A stretch of 64,000 bases of DNA from Paenibacillus sp. J31TS4. Lineage in GTDB: Bacteria > Bacillota > Bacilli > Paenibacillales > NBRC-103111. The translations under genes were made by a program, and so were the position numbers. Positions 16,417 to 25,451 of the stretch are shown piece by piece. Location of the stretch: the NCBI RefSeq assembly GCF_018403265.1, contig NZ_BOSI01000001.1:1860001-1924000 (forward strand). Direction: 5' to 3'. The notes under the pieces were generated by a model. The model was not told the origin of the DNA and did not search any database. It saw only the letters and a program-made list of their open reading frames with translations. Each line of letters starts with the position of its first letter. Position 1 is the first letter of the stretch.

Positions 16417-17724
16417 CTAGTCGGCAGCCAGCTTGGCCTGGATGTCCTTCTGGGCAAGCGGAAGCGCCTGCTGAGCCGTCGTCTGGCCGGACCATACGCT
16501 TTCGATCTGCTTATACAAAATGTCCTGAATCTCGGCGCCCGCCGCCGGGTTCGGCTCCGGCTTCGCATACTGGAGCGCGTCGGTGAACGTCTTGAGCACC
16601 GTGTCGCTGGCAAGCTTGTCTTTGAGCTTCTGAGCGTTCAGGTCCGTCTTGCGGCTAGACACCGAGTTGAAGGCGTCCAGCAGGAAGTTCGCTTCTGGCG
16701 TCAAGCCGTCCTTAATCGGCTTCGTGTTGAACCAGTTCAGGAATGCCCAGGCCTCTTTCTGGTTCTTGGACTTGCTGTTCACGCCCCACATCCACGTGTA
16801 GGCGAGGGACCCCTTCGTCTGGCCGTCGGGAGACGGAATGGGCGCGGTGCCGACGTTGGCGTACAGGTCTTTCATAGTTCCCGCCAGCGTTCCGGCCCAC
16901 CAACCGGCCTGAATGGTCATCGCCGTCTGCTCGGCGGGGAAGCTCTTGCCGACGCTGATCGACAGATCGGAAATGCCGTCCGTATAGAACTTGGCGGTAT
17001 ACTCCAGCGTCTTCTTGGCCGTATCCGAGTCGAGCTGCGCCTTCTTCATGTCGTCGCTGAGCAGCGTGCCGCCCGCGGTCGCCAGCAGCGACAGGAACGG
17101 CTGGTCGACGATCGACGCGTAGCCTCGGTTGAAGCCGAAGCCCTGCACCTCGATCTTGCCGGATGCGTCCTTCTTCGTCATCTTCTTCGCCATGCTGTAC
17201 ATTTCGTCCCAGGTTCGCGGCGGGTTGTCGTAGCCGGCGTCCTTGAGGAGCTTCTTGTTATAAAACAGCGCGTAGGCCTGCACCTCGGTCGGGTACCCGT
17301 ACACCTTGCCGCCGATCGAGGAGCCCTTGACCGCGGCTTCCGGATAGTTGCTCTTGATGTCCTCCACGACATCGGCCGGCGGATCCGCCAGCACCTTGCT
17401 TTTGCCGAGCTGGCCGCCCCACATCGAATAGACGTGCATAATGTCCGCGACCTTCCCCGCCGTCTGCTTCGCGGAGATCGTTTTGAGCAGCTCGCCGAAG
17501 TCCACCGGCTCGAGCTTGACCTGGATGTTCGGATTCTCCTTGTTCCACTGATCGATATACGGCTTCAGCTGCTCCTCCTGCGGACCGGCGTAATGCGAGA
17601 GCAGCGTAAGCGTAACGACGCCGCTGCTCTTGCCCTTACCCGCATCCGAGCTGCAGGCGGCCATGCCGACCGCAAGCGCGGACACGGTCATCAGGCTGAC
17701 GGATCGAGCCACCAATCGATTCAT
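16417..17724 (-). CDS. Extracellular sugar-binding lipoprotein of a CUT1 ABC transporter
   Basis: 435 residues with a lipoprotein signal ending VGMAAC, followed by a Ser/Asp/Gly linker. It is a family 1 solute-binding protein (VVTLTLLSHYAGPQEEQLKPYIDQW start pattern; WAFLNWFNTK near 310). It captures a sugar outside the cell and delivers it to the two permeases downstream. Ligand specificity cannot be read. The ATG has GGAGGGAGAG upstream. The GNAT gene before it and the PIG-L deacetylase after the permeases suggest an acetylated amino-sugar ligand, which is inference only. Confidence 0.92.
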   Translation of the reverse strand: MNRLVARSVSLMTVSALAVGMAACSSDAGKGKSSGVVTLTLLSHYAGPQEEQLKPYIDQWNKENPNIQVKLEPVDFGELLKTISAKQTAGKVADIMHVYSMWGGQLGKSKVLADPPADVVEDIKSNYPEAAVKGSSIGGKVYGYPTEVQAYALFYNKKLLKDAGYDNPPRTWDEMYSMAKKMTKKDASGKIEVQGFGFNRGYASIVDQPFLSLLATAGGTLLSDDMKKAQLDSDTAKKTLEYTAKFYTDGISDLSISVGKSFPAEQTAMTIQAGWWAGTLAGTMKDLYANVGTAPIPSPDGQTKGSLAYTWMWGVNSKSKNQKEAWAFLNWFNTKPIKDGLTPEANFLLDAFNSVSSRKTDLNAQKLKDKLASDTVLKTFTDALQYAKPEPNPAAGAEIQDILYKQIESVWSGQTTAQQALPLAQKDIQAKLAAD

Positions 17725-17794
17725 GCTGAGTCTCTCCCTCCGGTTTGGGTTATCTGCCCGCTTCGGGCTTCCTTTCGGACGTCCGTTCGGCTTC

Positions 17795-18808
17795 TCATTC
17801 GGCCTTCGTTTCGGAGCTTGATTCGGAGCTCGTATCGGAAGCAGCCGGTTCCTCCACCGGCCGCGCCATCACCTGGAAGGTCCGCGTTACCCGAAACCCG
17901 GCGCGCTTGTACAGATACCCCGCCGGCGTTGTTTCCCCCGTCCACAGGAACCACGCGCCGTGCATCCCCTGCGCACGCATCGAAGCGAGCAGATCGTACA
18001 GCAGTATCTTGCCAAGCCCTCGTCCCTGCTGCTCGGGATCGACGCCGAACGGTCCGAAGCGCTCCCGGATTCCTTCGTACCCGCCATGCATGCAGAAGCC
18101 CACCAACCGGCCGTGATCCCGCGCGAGGTGAAGGCTCGTCAGCGGGAGCCCCTGCCGTACGCCCTCCCGAATGGCCCGCCCCCAATCGGCGTTCTCCATG
18201 ACGTGGGTCGCAAACTGGATGACCTCGTACAGATCCCCGTCCTCCGCCGGCTCGAACGTGTACCCCTCCTCCATCCGCTGTCGTTTCAGCTGCTCCACAT
18301 CTTCCGGTATCGCATAGCCGACGAGCGGGATGTTCATCGCGACGGGCGAGTACCGCTTCCGGAAGCCGTGCTTCCGAAGGAAAGCTCCCGCCTCCGGGTA
18401 GGCGTCTTCGTCGAGGCCCGGGAGGATGTAATGGGGCGCGTAGGAGGCAAAAAACACCGTCGTTCGCCCATGCTTAGCCAGGAAGGCGAACACATCCTGA
18501 AGCAAATTCGCGGCGATCCGCCGGCGCCTCGCCTCCGGCGCTACGAAAAAGAACGGAATCCAGCCGTTCTCAGGCTCCAGATCGGTCCCTAGCATGGGCA
18601 GACGCCTCCGAACGCCGTACATACAGCCGACCAGCCGTTCTCCATCGAAGGCGAGACGCAGCCCTTCCGGATCGAAGTTCGCGTCCAGCAGCACCAGGTT
18701 GCGAAAGCGGAGGTCCGTTATCGGATCCAGACGCAGACATTCGTTCCACAGCTTGACGATTCGCTTCTCGTCTCCCCGCTCGTAGTAGCGGTACCGAATG
18801 GCCGTCAT
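17795..18808 (-). CDS. GNAT family N-acetyltransferase with two GNAT-like domains
   Basis: 337 residues, about twice a single GNAT domain. The N-terminal copy (about 1-165) has a worn acetyl-CoA loop, FVAPEARRRRIAANLL. The C-terminal copy (about 180-325) has the standard VDPEQQGRGLGKILL motif and ends in the YKRAGFRVTRTF strand. A short acidic Ser/Glu tail follows. The ATG has AAGGGGG upstream. It lies 70 nt upstream of the sugar-binding lipoprotein on the same strand and probably leads that operon. It should acetylate a small amine; the presence of a deacetylase in the same unit suggests amino-sugar chemistry. The substrate is unknown. Confidence 0.87.
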   Translation of the reverse strand: MTAIRYRYYERGDEKRIVKLWNECLRLDPITDLRFRNLVLLDANFDPEGLRLAFDGERLVGCMYGVRRRLPMLGTDLEPENGWIPFFFVAPEARRRRIAANLLQDVFAFLAKHGRTTVFFASYAPHYILPGLDEDAYPEAGAFLRKHGFRKRYSPVAMNIPLVGYAIPEDVEQLKRQRMEEGYTFEPAEDGDLYEVIQFATHVMENADWGRAIREGVRQGLPLTSLHLARDHGRLVGFCMHGGYEGIRERFGPFGVDPEQQGRGLGKILLYDLLASMRAQGMHGAWFLWTGETTPAGYLYKRAGFRVTRTFQVMARPVEEPAASDTSSESSSETKAE

Positions 18809-19034
18809 TGCTCGTCCCCCTTTGTTCCTTCCGTGTATTCATTTGACACAGTATTATGGATATTTCCGCTCGCGTGGGGATATGTCTTCCGCTTCGCGCA
18901 ACTGCTTTCGTTTTTGTTGGTTCCCATTATGGATGCGTCCACGGGCATCCTACTACGAACTCAAGAAGAACCTCGGTCTGGGCTCCTGCATATGGTGAGG
19001 GGAAGCAACTATAAAGGTAAGCGGAGGTCTTGCG

Positions 19035-19439
19035 ATGAGTGTTCAACAGCAGCAGGTTCTTTATCAAGCGGATCCCCAGATGGTCGGTACTTTAAGATCC
19101 ATTCGGGATCGGGTCCACCACATTTGCAGGTCGTACGTCAATCGGATGGTGCGTGTCCAGACGTTGGATGGCCGGACCTTCGAAGGGGTCATCGTCCAGT
19201 GCGACAGCGGACACCTCTACTTAAGCGTGTCCCATCCTGCTGGACATCGCGGCTTTTTTGGTCCGGGTTTTGGTCCCGGTTTTGGTCCCGGTTTCGGTCC
19301 TGGTTTTGGTCCTGGTTTTGGTCCCGGTTTCGGTCCCGGTTTCGGTCCGGGTTTTGGTCTGAGCTCGTATTTTGCCAGCCAGGCCGCGATCCTGACTCTT
19401 GTTCTCTTCGAGCTGCTGGTCATCGTTTTATTAGCATAA
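19035..19439 (+). CDS. Probable spore-associated protein with Sm-like N-terminus, FGPG repeat and C-terminal helix
   Basis: 134 residues in three parts. The N-terminal region of about 60 residues contains RMVRVQTLDGRTFEGVIVQCDSGHLYL, which looks like the small beta-barrel of Bacillales spore proteins of the YuzF/DUF2642 type. A run of eight FGPG tetrapeptides follows at about 75-106. The C-terminal hydrophobic helix is AILTLVLFELLVIVLLA. The ATG has a GGAGG 12 nt upstream. Next to it lie another small Bacillales-type gene and a YjcZ gene, which suggests expression in sporulation and location in the coat. Function is not known; the repeat resembles structural surface proteins. Confidence 0.65.
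   Translation: MSVQQQQVLYQADPQMVGTLRSIRDRVHHICRSYVNRMVRVQTLDGRTFEGVIVQCDSGHLYLSVSHPAGHRGFFGPGFGPGFGPGFGPGFGPGFGPGFGPGFGPGFGLSSYFASQAAILTLVLFELLVIVLLA
19257..19352 (+). repeat. 12-bp tandem repeat coding FGPG, eight copies
   Basis: Eight in-frame units of TTY GGT CCN GGT run without interruption. The units differ only at the third bases of the Phe and Pro codons. This shows the array is old enough to have drifted silently while the peptide is kept. Copy number is likely to vary between strains. Confidence 0.95.
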
Positions 19440-19460
19440 AAATGTAGGGAGTGATTGCAA

Positions 19461-19739
19461 ATGGGCTTTTTCCCGCTGCCCGGTTCTCCCGCGCAGCCCC
19501 TGCCCGCTCCTCCCCCGTTCATTCCACAGGTTCCTACCGGAACATATATCATTGACTGCTTGAATTCATTCACGTATGTCTGGCTGTGGAATGGGGAGAG
19601 TTTCTGGTTTTTTCCGACCCGCGTGGCATATGAGGGAGCATCGGGCTATCGCTGGAACGGATTGTTTTGGTTTTATGACGTAATCGACCCAGCATTGATA
19701 AGAGCCGTATCCTGCCCACCGACCCCTACTCTGTATTAA
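19461..19739 (+). CDS. Small conserved Bacillales-type protein, probably spore associated
   Basis: 92 residues from the ATG at 19461, which has AGGGAGTG seven bases upstream; an in-frame TTG at 19455 is too close to that site. After a Pro-rich start, the protein has GTYIIDCLNSFTYVWLWNGESFWFFPT and GYRWNGLFWFYDVIDPALI. This pattern occurs in small Bacillales proteins often annotated only as hypothetical or transporter. It is rich in aromatic residues and has two Cys. It lies 22 nt after the FGPG protein gene in the same direction and probably shares its transcript. No biochemical role is known. Confidence 0.65.
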   Translation: MGFFPLPGSPAQPLPAPPPFIPQVPTGTYIIDCLNSFTYVWLWNGESFWFFPTRVAYEGASGYRWNGLFWFYDVIDPALIRAVSCPPTPTLY

Positions 19740-19771
19740 GGACCGTTCTTTTCCCGGGCAATAAAAAAAAA

Positions 19772-19799
19772 GAGCCTACACTTGTGTAGGCTCCCTTTT
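19772..19799 (+). terminator. Bidirectional terminator
   Basis: GAGCCTACAC and GTGTAGGCTC form a perfect 10-bp stem with a TT loop. It is flanked by an A run on the left and CCTTTT on the right, so it can end transcripts from both the spore genes on the plus strand and the yjcZ gene on the minus strand. Confidence 0.85.
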
Positions 19800-19809
19800 G
19801 TCGATGTGA

Positions 19810-19908
19810 TTAGATCCAGAACGTGCTGAGAACAATGACCAGCAGAATGTACAGCACCAAGATCGTAGCCGTGGAGGTTCCGAACCCAAACCCTCTGCAA
19901 GCGCTCAT
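19810..19908 (-). CDS. YjcZ family sporulation protein
   Basis: 32 residues, read directly from the sequence. The product starts MSACRGFGFGTS and continues with one hydrophobic helix, ATILVLYILLVIVLSTFW, ending in Ile. This is the tiny one-helix YjcZ family of Bacillales, associated with sporulation. AAAGGAGGAG stands eight bases before the ATG, which supports it as a real gene. It converges on the other small spore genes and shares their terminator. Confidence 0.85.
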   Translation of the reverse strand: MSACRGFGFGTSTATILVLYILLVIVLSTFWI

Positions 19909-20001
19909 TGCGTCTCCTCCTTTTTGTGTGTGAATAGCTTACAATTTATCATATGCCCCTCGCCCTTTACGCGAATGGACGTATGACCAATCGGAATAAC
20001 T

Positions 20002-20415
20002 TTATCCCAGGAAACGAATCGAATCTTTTGTTCTTCTGGCGAATACGATCGGGTTCATGATCGCCTCCCAGTGGATGTACATCAACCGGGGGCTTTCATT
20101 CAGCCAGTGATTATGCAGAGCGGTGACCGTGATCCCCCGCCGTTGAAGATTGCGGATGAGACGGTTCGCTTGATTTTGCGTACATGCCGTTTCCCCCAGG
20201 CAAAGGGCACGCCCGGAACTATCGAGGGACTCAAAGGAAAACAGCTGATAGCGGACCAGGGGAGACGTCGTTTTTCTGCCTAAAATGGTCGCATTCAGTT
20301 GTCTGGAGCGACTGACAAAGCAAACGGGTCCCGGATCAATTTCATGTTCGCCCCCAAGAATTCTTGAGAATTGGTTACACAGTCTAATAAACTGGGGACT
20401 TGGCTTAACTGCCAT
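20002..20415 (-). CDS. DUF1259 (LppY/LpqO homologue) domain protein
   Basis: 137 residues matching the C-terminal DUF1259 domain. The best blocks are VTALHNHWLNESPRLMYIHWEA near 97-118, with His residues that look like a cupin-type metal site, and the central ALCLGETACTQ segment. Standalone DUF1259 proteins are common in Paenibacillus-type genomes. There is no signal peptide here, unlike the actinobacterial lipoproteins that name the family. The ATG has AAAGGAGGG upstream. Monocistronic; no function is established. Confidence 0.75.
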   Translation of the reverse strand: MAVKPSPQFIRLCNQFSRILGGEHEIDPGPVCFVSRSRQLNATILGRKTTSPLVRYQLFSFESLDSSGRALCLGETACTQNQANRLIRNLQRRGITVTALHNHWLNESPRLMYIHWEAIMNPIVFARRTKDSIRFLG

Positions 20416-20598
20416 GAAACACCCTCCTTTATCGTTATGCAGACAATGTATGGCTAAACAAAAAAATGGATTGGGCCTAACGATCAGAATAAACTCCTAT
20501 TTTTAGAAGATCCCTTCTTCCAGGTTTCAGGGTCCGTATCCGGAATAGGACGTTCGGCTAGACGAACGAGGACGCGCCCATACGTCGTCAATAGGAAA

Positions 20599-20640
20599 AA
20601 CAAAGAGGCCGTCCCCGATGATGGGATACAGCCTCTTGTT
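20599..20640 (-). terminator. Terminator of the GMC oxidoreductase gene
   Basis: On the minus strand AACAAGAGGC pairs with GCCTCTTTGTT with an internal GTATCCC/GGGGAC arm, and TTTTTCC follows. It lies about 40 nt after the GMC stop codon. The gap to the DUF1259 gene shows nothing else. Confidence 0.75.
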
Positions 20641-20678
20641 ATAGTGGATATAGATGGGCAGCGAGAGCAGCAGCGGGG

Positions 20679-22319
20679 CTATTCCTCTACCCGCTCCCCC
20701 TTCCGGTGAACGTTCAAGCTGGTCTTTCGTCCTTTCTTCTCCTTAAGCAGCTGCTGGGCTATGGTTGATCCGATCAAATAGGCGGCAGCGGACGTATTGC
20801 CGTCTACCGTGAATGGAACGATGGAAGCGTCGGCAACGATCAGGTCTCTCACGCCATGGACGTGGCCGCGGCTGTTCACAACACCGCCTTTGTCAATAGG
20901 AGCCATGCGGAGAGCGCCTTGCTGGTGATGATTGTGGTCAAAATTTTCTTTAATAAACGATTCGAGCTTCGCATCGTCATTGATGACGTCAATGGTAGGC
21001 GAAATGAGCCGGTAGGCGGGATCAATCCTCGATAAGTTCTTCGCTATCTTCTTGATGTACGTCCGATAAATTCGTTTGACCGCTTCCATATCTGCCGGAT
21101 TGGCCAGAAACGCCTCGTCCGCCAGTACAATTTGCAAGGGATCTTTGCTCTGAATCCGAATGGAGCCCCGGCTTTTCGGCATAAGGTACAGGATGGCAAT
21201 GGTCAGCGTACCTTTCCCGCCGATTCCGATCAATTGCACGCCTCGGCGATGGGGACTGGCTCCCGGAGTAGGGGAAGGCAGGAAAGCTCCGCCGGTGTAA
21301 AGGGCGTTCGGATCCGAGTGAGGGAGCGGAGAATCCTTGGGGTTCGCTTTGAAGGTGGCGAAGTTGAGAGTGTGGTTGCGCAGATTTTTTCCTACGTTGG
21401 GATTGTCATAAACGAGGGGAATTCCCGACTTTTTCAAAAGCTTGGCAGGCCCTATCCCGGAAAGCATCAGCAACTGTGCACTGTTGATTCCTGCCGATAC
21501 AATGACTTTCTCACGGGCATACACCCTGGTAAATCGCCCTTTGTCGAGAAACGAAACGCCAACGGCACGCTTGCCGGAGAAAAGGACGCGAAGGGCTGTC
21601 GCCTTGTAGCTGACCTTTAATCTGCGTCCTCCTACCCCTCGGCCTTGAGCATCGATAACATCAGAAGACAAAAAGGCGGTCGACGAGCTTTCCCGCTGTC
21701 CGTCTGGCTGCTGAAATAACTGCCATCTCGTGAACGGTCCGAGTGGTGTACTCGGGTCGTTATAATCTAATATTCTCGGAAATCCAGTCGCCCTTTCGAT
21801 AGCCGAAACCAGCTTTCGAGCCATCGCTGTCGGCTTCACCGGTGCCTGCCGAATATCGACACGGCCCCGGTAGCCGTGAATAGAGCGGTGAAGGGTTTTT
21901 CCGTTGTAGTTCTCCAGCCGCTTGAAACGTTGAATTGCCCGCTCGGGAGACCAGGCGGGGCCTAATAACTTTTGCCACCTTCTTAAGACGGCGGCAGTTG
22001 GCCTCACATACTGTTCTCCATTGATGGAGGACCCTCCCCCAGATAACCGCCCGGTCGTCCATTCGAAGGAGCGATCGTCCAGCTGTTCCTGCGGAACGCC
22101 CTCCCCCTGCCAAAAATACTGCGGAAAAAATTGCTCTTCAAGTTCCAGAGCAAACGTTGAATCTTTAATCGGCACATCCCGGTCCTTGTTTGGCCCGGCT
22201 TCCAAGAGAAGAACGGAGGTTCGTTTGTCGTCGGACAGTTTCTTCGCAATTACCGCGCCGGCGGGTCCCGTACCGATCACTACATAGTCAAACCAAAGCT
22301 TTCGCCTGTTTTGGATCAT
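20679..22319 (-). CDS. GMC family FAD-dependent oxidoreductase
   Basis: 546 residues from the ATG at 22319, which has AAGGAG eight bases upstream; the more upstream ATG at 22337 lies before this site. The N-terminal FAD fold is VVIGTGPAGAVIAKKL with LLLEAG. The GMC signature TGRLSGGGSSING is at about 90-103. The C-terminal part has NHHQQGALRMAP with the catalytic-type His and DASIVPFTVDGNTSAAAYLIG. It oxidises an alcohol or sugar using FAD. The enzyme is probably cytosolic. It is monocistronic with its own terminator; the natural substrate is unknown. Its base composition appears slightly lower in GC than the flanking genes. Confidence 0.9.
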   Translation of the reverse strand: MIQNRRKLWFDYVVIGTGPAGAVIAKKLSDDKRTSVLLLEAGPNKDRDVPIKDSTFALELEEQFFPQYFWQGEGVPQEQLDDRSFEWTTGRLSGGGSSINGEQYVRPTAAVLRRWQKLLGPAWSPERAIQRFKRLENYNGKTLHRSIHGYRGRVDIRQAPVKPTAMARKLVSAIERATGFPRILDYNDPSTPLGPFTRWQLFQQPDGQRESSSTAFLSSDVIDAQGRGVGGRRLKVSYKATALRVLFSGKRAVGVSFLDKGRFTRVYAREKVIVSAGINSAQLLMLSGIGPAKLLKKSGIPLVYDNPNVGKNLRNHTLNFATFKANPKDSPLPHSDPNALYTGGAFLPSPTPGASPHRRGVQLIGIGGKGTLTIAILYLMPKSRGSIRIQSKDPLQIVLADEAFLANPADMEAVKRIYRTYIKKIAKNLSRIDPAYRLISPTIDVINDDAKLESFIKENFDHNHHQQGALRMAPIDKGGVVNSRGHVHGVRDLIVADASIVPFTVDGNTSAAAYLIGSTIAQQLLKEKKGRKTSLNVHRKGERVEE

Positions 22320-22620
22320 TCTGTAGTCTCCTTGCATGCTATAGTGAATGGTCTAATGCAAGGTATTACGCTCCCTCGTCCTGTGTGCCACGTATGTGGA
22401 AACGTACCCCCAACGGTAGAGCAGCCAAAAGCCCATTCCTCTTCCCACTCGCCCAAGGATATACAACCGTGAATGGGATGCATCCTCACGCGCACAGAAA
22501 CAGCGGCAACACAGGCACTGAAGTTAGCAGCGGCATGTAGGGAAAGGAAGAGGGCGTGGATGGGAACCGTCCCTCCAGCGTAGAAGCCCAAAAGAAGGCT
22601 AACGCGGATTGGATTCCAAT

Positions 22621-22657
22621 AAACAAAGAGATCAAGCTATGCTTGATCTCTTTGTTT
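22621..22657. terminator. 17-bp perfect hairpin, probable terminator of araB
   Basis: AAACAAAGAGATCAAGC and GCTTGATCTCTTTGTTT pair perfectly around TAT. It lies about 100 nt past the araB stop (minus strand), with TTTGTTT at the 3' end. The rest of the roughly 430-bp gap (22320-22754) contains the GMC upstream region with a short CCAC-GTAT-GTGG dyad near 22389. No gene could be supported there. Confidence 0.7.
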
Positions 22658-22754
22658 ATTTGCAAATTTCATCTACTTGGCGTGACAGCCGCAGCACACC
22701 GAACCGCACATTCTCCTGATGTCCTGTTCGGGGAGGGAGAGGGAGCAAGGCCTT

Positions 22755-24437
22755 CTAGACCGATGCCGTCTCGCGAGGCCGCTTCAACGACTTCAGCTTC
22801 TTCATCAGGCTGCCTTCATCCGCTCCGAACAGGTCGTGAAGCGAAAGATAGACACCATATAGCTCGTCGTAGACCGCCCGGTGCTCGGCGATCGGACGAA
22901 TCGTCTCCTCGCGAAGGCGGGCCATCCGGGCCGCCGCCTCCGCAACGGTTGCATAGCCGCCGGCTTCGGGACCCGCGGCCGTCGCCCCGAACATGGCGGC
23001 GCCGAGGGCGGTCGTCTGCTCCGAGGCCGCAATACGGATTTCCCGGCCGGTCACATCGGCAAAAATCTGCAGCAGCAGCCGGTTCCGCTGAGGCAAACCG
23101 CCGCAGGCGAACACTTCGCTTACCTCCAGCCCCGCCGCCTCGAACGTCTCGATAACCTTGCGCGTCCCGAAGGCCGTCGCCTCGATCAGCGCCCGGTACA
23201 GGTCCTCCGGCTTGGTCTGCAGCGTAAGGCCGACGATCAGCCCGCTCAGGTCCGTATTGTCCAGCACCGACCGGTTGCCGTTCCACCAGTCCAGCGCCAC
23301 CAGCCCATGCTCGCCGGGACGCTGACGGGCGGCCTCCCGCTCCAGCCACTGGTGAAGGCCGAGTCCGGCCTGCTCCGCCTCCCGGGTGGCCTGCGCCGAA
23401 GCAGCCTGCTTGACGAACCAGCCGAACAGGTCGCCTACGGCGGGCTGCCCCGCCTCGTAGCCAAAGAGCTCCGGCACGATTCCTTCCTCGACGACGCCGC
23501 TGATGCCGGCGACCGCCACCTCCCGGTCGCTCAGCAGCATGTGGCACAGCGACGTGCCCATGGCAAGCACGAGCTGGCCGGGTTGCGTCGCGCCGCTGCC
23601 CGGAACGCCGGCATGGGCATCGATCGTGCCGACGGCAACGGCCGTGCCTGCCAGCAGGCCGAGCTGCTCGGCCGCTTCGGCGGTCAGGCCGCCGGCTCTC
23701 GTGCCCGGCGCGGCCACCGGCCCCCGCAGCTTGGTCGAGGGAAGTGAGGCGAGGCGCGGATCCAGCGCCCGCAGGAAGTCCTCCGAGGGATACCCGTCTG
23801 TTTTGTGCCAGAACGCCTTGTATCCGGCGCAGCAGCTGTTCCGGACGAGGCGGCCGGTCAGCTGCAGGACGACCCAATCTGCGGCTTCAAGAACGAGATC
23901 CGCCGCCTCGTACACCTGGGGAGCTTCGTTCAGCAGCTGCCAGGTCTTGGCGAGCATCCATTCGGACGACGAGCGGCCTCCGTACCGGGCGAGGAAGGCC
24001 TCCCCTCTCTCCTCGGCGAGCCGGTTGATCCGGTCCGCCTCCTCCTGTGCGGCATGATGCTTCCATAGCTTCGCGTAAGCATGCGGCTCCTCCGCTCCGC
24101 CTTCTACGAGGCACAGAGGCGTTCCCTCGGCATTCACGGGCAGCATCGTACAGGAGGTGAAATCGATGCCGATCCCGATGACCTGCTCGGGGGTCACGCC
24201 TGCCAGCCGGATTACCTCCGGTACGGACTGCCTAAGAACATCAAGATAATCCCGGGGATGCTGCAGCGCCCAGTCGGGCTCCAGCGGCCGGCTGCTTCCC
24301 GGCAGTGTACGGTCGATGACTCCGTGCGCATACGGGGTCACGTGCGTCGCCCGCTCCTCCCCGCTGCGAACGTCGACAAGTACTGCTCTCCCGGATTCCG
24401 TCCCAAAATCGATTCCTATTGTATATCGCTGTTCCAT
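22755..24437 (-). CDS. araB: Ribulokinase
   Basis: 560 residues, the normal AraB length. The FGGY-kinase fold begins with [31 protein letters not shown] near 85-100 and the [11 protein letters not shown] and [10 protein letters not shown] blocks are AraB-specific. The second half has the nucleotide-site [17 protein letters not shown] and MGTSLCHM, then [22 protein letters not shown]. It phosphorylates L-ribulose to L-ribulose-5-phosphate in arabinose catabolism. araA and araD are not in the window, so it is an isolated copy here. The ATG has GGAGG 8 nt upstream. Two cre-like sites about 40-60 bp upstream suggest carbon catabolite control. Confidence 0.95.
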   Translation of the reverse strand: MEQRYTIGIDFGTESGRAVLVDVRSGEERATHVTPYAHGVIDRTLPGSSRPLEPDWALQHPRDYLDVLRQSVPEVIRLAGVTPEQVIGIGIDFTSCTMLPVNAEGTPLCLVEGGAEEPHAYAKLWKHHAAQEEADRINRLAEERGEAFLARYGGRSSSEWMLAKTWQLLNEAPQVYEAADLVLEAADWVVLQLTGRLVRNSCCAGYKAFWHKTDGYPSEDFLRALDPRLASLPSTKLRGPVAAPGTRAGGLTAEAAEQLGLLAGTAVAVGTIDAHAGVPGSGATQPGQLVLAMGTSLCHMLLSDREVAVAGISGVVEEGIVPELFGYEAGQPAVGDLFGWFVKQAASAQATREAEQAGLGLHQWLEREAARQRPGEHGLVALDWWNGNRSVLDNTDLSGLIVGLTLQTKPEDLYRALIEATAFGTRKVIETFEAAGLEVSEVFACGGLPQRNRLLLQIFADVTGREIRIAASEQTTALGAAMFGATAAGPEAGGYATVAEAAARMARLREETIRPIAEHRAVYDELYGVYLSLHDLFGADEGSLMKKLKSLKRPRETASV

Positions 24438-24472
24438 CCGAATAGCCTCCGTCAGATGTCCCTATTCCGCCG

Positions 24473-24499
24473 CGAAAGCGGTTTCGCAAAACGCTTTAG
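24473..24499 (-). promoter_or_regulatory. Two adjacent cre-like sites upstream of araB
   Basis: The plus strand has CGAAAGCGGTTTCG at 24473-24486 and GCAAAACGCTTTAG at 24486-24499. They match the cre consensus (TGWAARCGYTWNCA type) at about 11 and 10 of 14 positions; the second keeps a perfect AAACGCTTT core. They lie 36-62 bp before the araB start. CcpA binding is inferred. Confidence 0.4.
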
Positions 24500-24614
24500 A
24501 AAGCCGCTGTCTGCGAACGATGCCTGCGCAGGTTTCCAGGGACAGGAATATCTAATAGTATACGGGATTTAACAGGACGTGCAACGCCGCAGGCGAGGAG
24601 GAGCCTCTTCCTGC

Positions 24615-25451
24615 TTATGGTGCGCTTCTAGCTTCCTCAGGGAGCTCTATACGATTGATTTGATTGATTTGCTGCCTATTCCATTGGACTTCCATTTGAG
24701 CGTAGTTATACTCGATAGGCGATTCATGCTCCCTATTAAAGATAACGATAATATGGTTACTGACTTGATGAAAGGTCTTCTCGTCAATCTCTACTAGTCC
24801 CCATATCTGGAGTTGTCCGAATCCTAAAAACGGATCCACCAGAATACCGGTACCCAGTAAAGCTTCAGCCGCAGCCCCTTCATTTAACCGGCCGACCTTT
24901 CCCTTATATTCGAATCTATGAACTGGACTCTCCTTCCCCAAATAATTCCATGATATATCGGAAATGTCGAGCAGCTCGCTGACATCCCAATCTACTATGC
25001 GTTGTCCAATTAGATATTTGTAGCTTTCATCGTTCTTTTTCCATGCAGGCGTCTCTGCAGGTTCCCTAGTCACTTTCGAATAGACAAAATCTTTGTCATG
25101 GAATACATAGAATTCATTTTTCTCCCCGGAACTAAACTCGCTATTGATATGAAAGCCAATCGATTTATTGTACTCAATCGTATTTTTATCGAATCTTTCA
25201 TCTATACGCCGCTTAGAATAGTAAAGACTTTTACCCGTTTGTACAGAAGAATAAGAAACGATTTTTTGAGAAGCAAGCGAACTTTGCTCGATTATTCTTT
25301 TGACATCTGTTTGGGTCACTTCTTTTTGCCCATCACCCAGCTTTTCAATGATCTTCGCGTTGTCTTGAAGGTTATCGACTTCCGATGATTTAGCACAACT
25401 GGCGACAATTAAAGTGATCCCCATAAGAATAGCAACCGAAACTTTCTTCAT
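24615..25451 (-). CDS. Putative lipoprotein of unknown function
   Basis: 278 residues with a lipoprotein signal ending IVASC. The mature part is rich in Lys, Asn and Ile. It contains LYYSKRRIDERFDKNTIEYNKSIGFHINSEF and a C-terminal VEIDEKTFHQVSNHIIVIFN. I do not recognise a domain; the fold could be of the LolA/LppX or anti-sigma-associated type, but no motif proves it. The ATG has AAGGGG upstream. The gene is visibly AT-rich against its GC-rich neighbours and stands alone, which suggests recent transfer. The 25452-25706 stretch upstream is also AT-rich and shows no supportable gene. Confidence 0.6.
   Translation of the reverse strand: MKKVSVAILMGITLIVASCAKSSEVDNLQDNAKIIEKLGDGQKEVTQTDVKRIIEQSSLASQKIVSYSSVQTGKSLYYSKRRIDERFDKNTIEYNKSIGFHINSEFSSGEKNEFYVFHDKDFVYSKVTREPAETPAWKKNDESYKYLIGQRIVDWDVSELLDISDISWNYLGKESPVHRFEYKGKVGRLNEGAAAEALLGTGILVDPFLGFGQLQIWGLVEIDEKTFHQVSNHIIVIFNREHESPIEYNYAQMEVQWNRQQINQINRIELPEEARSAP

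Noticed and set aside
19217-19573. Minus-strand frame coding a GPKP repeat
   Set aside because: It is the antisense of the FGPG array and has no good ribosome binding site; the plus-strand gene explains the repeat.
22316-22591. 91-codon minus-strand frame upstream of the GMC gene
   Set aside because: Composition is not protein-like and no ribosome binding site was seen; treated as the GMC upstream region.
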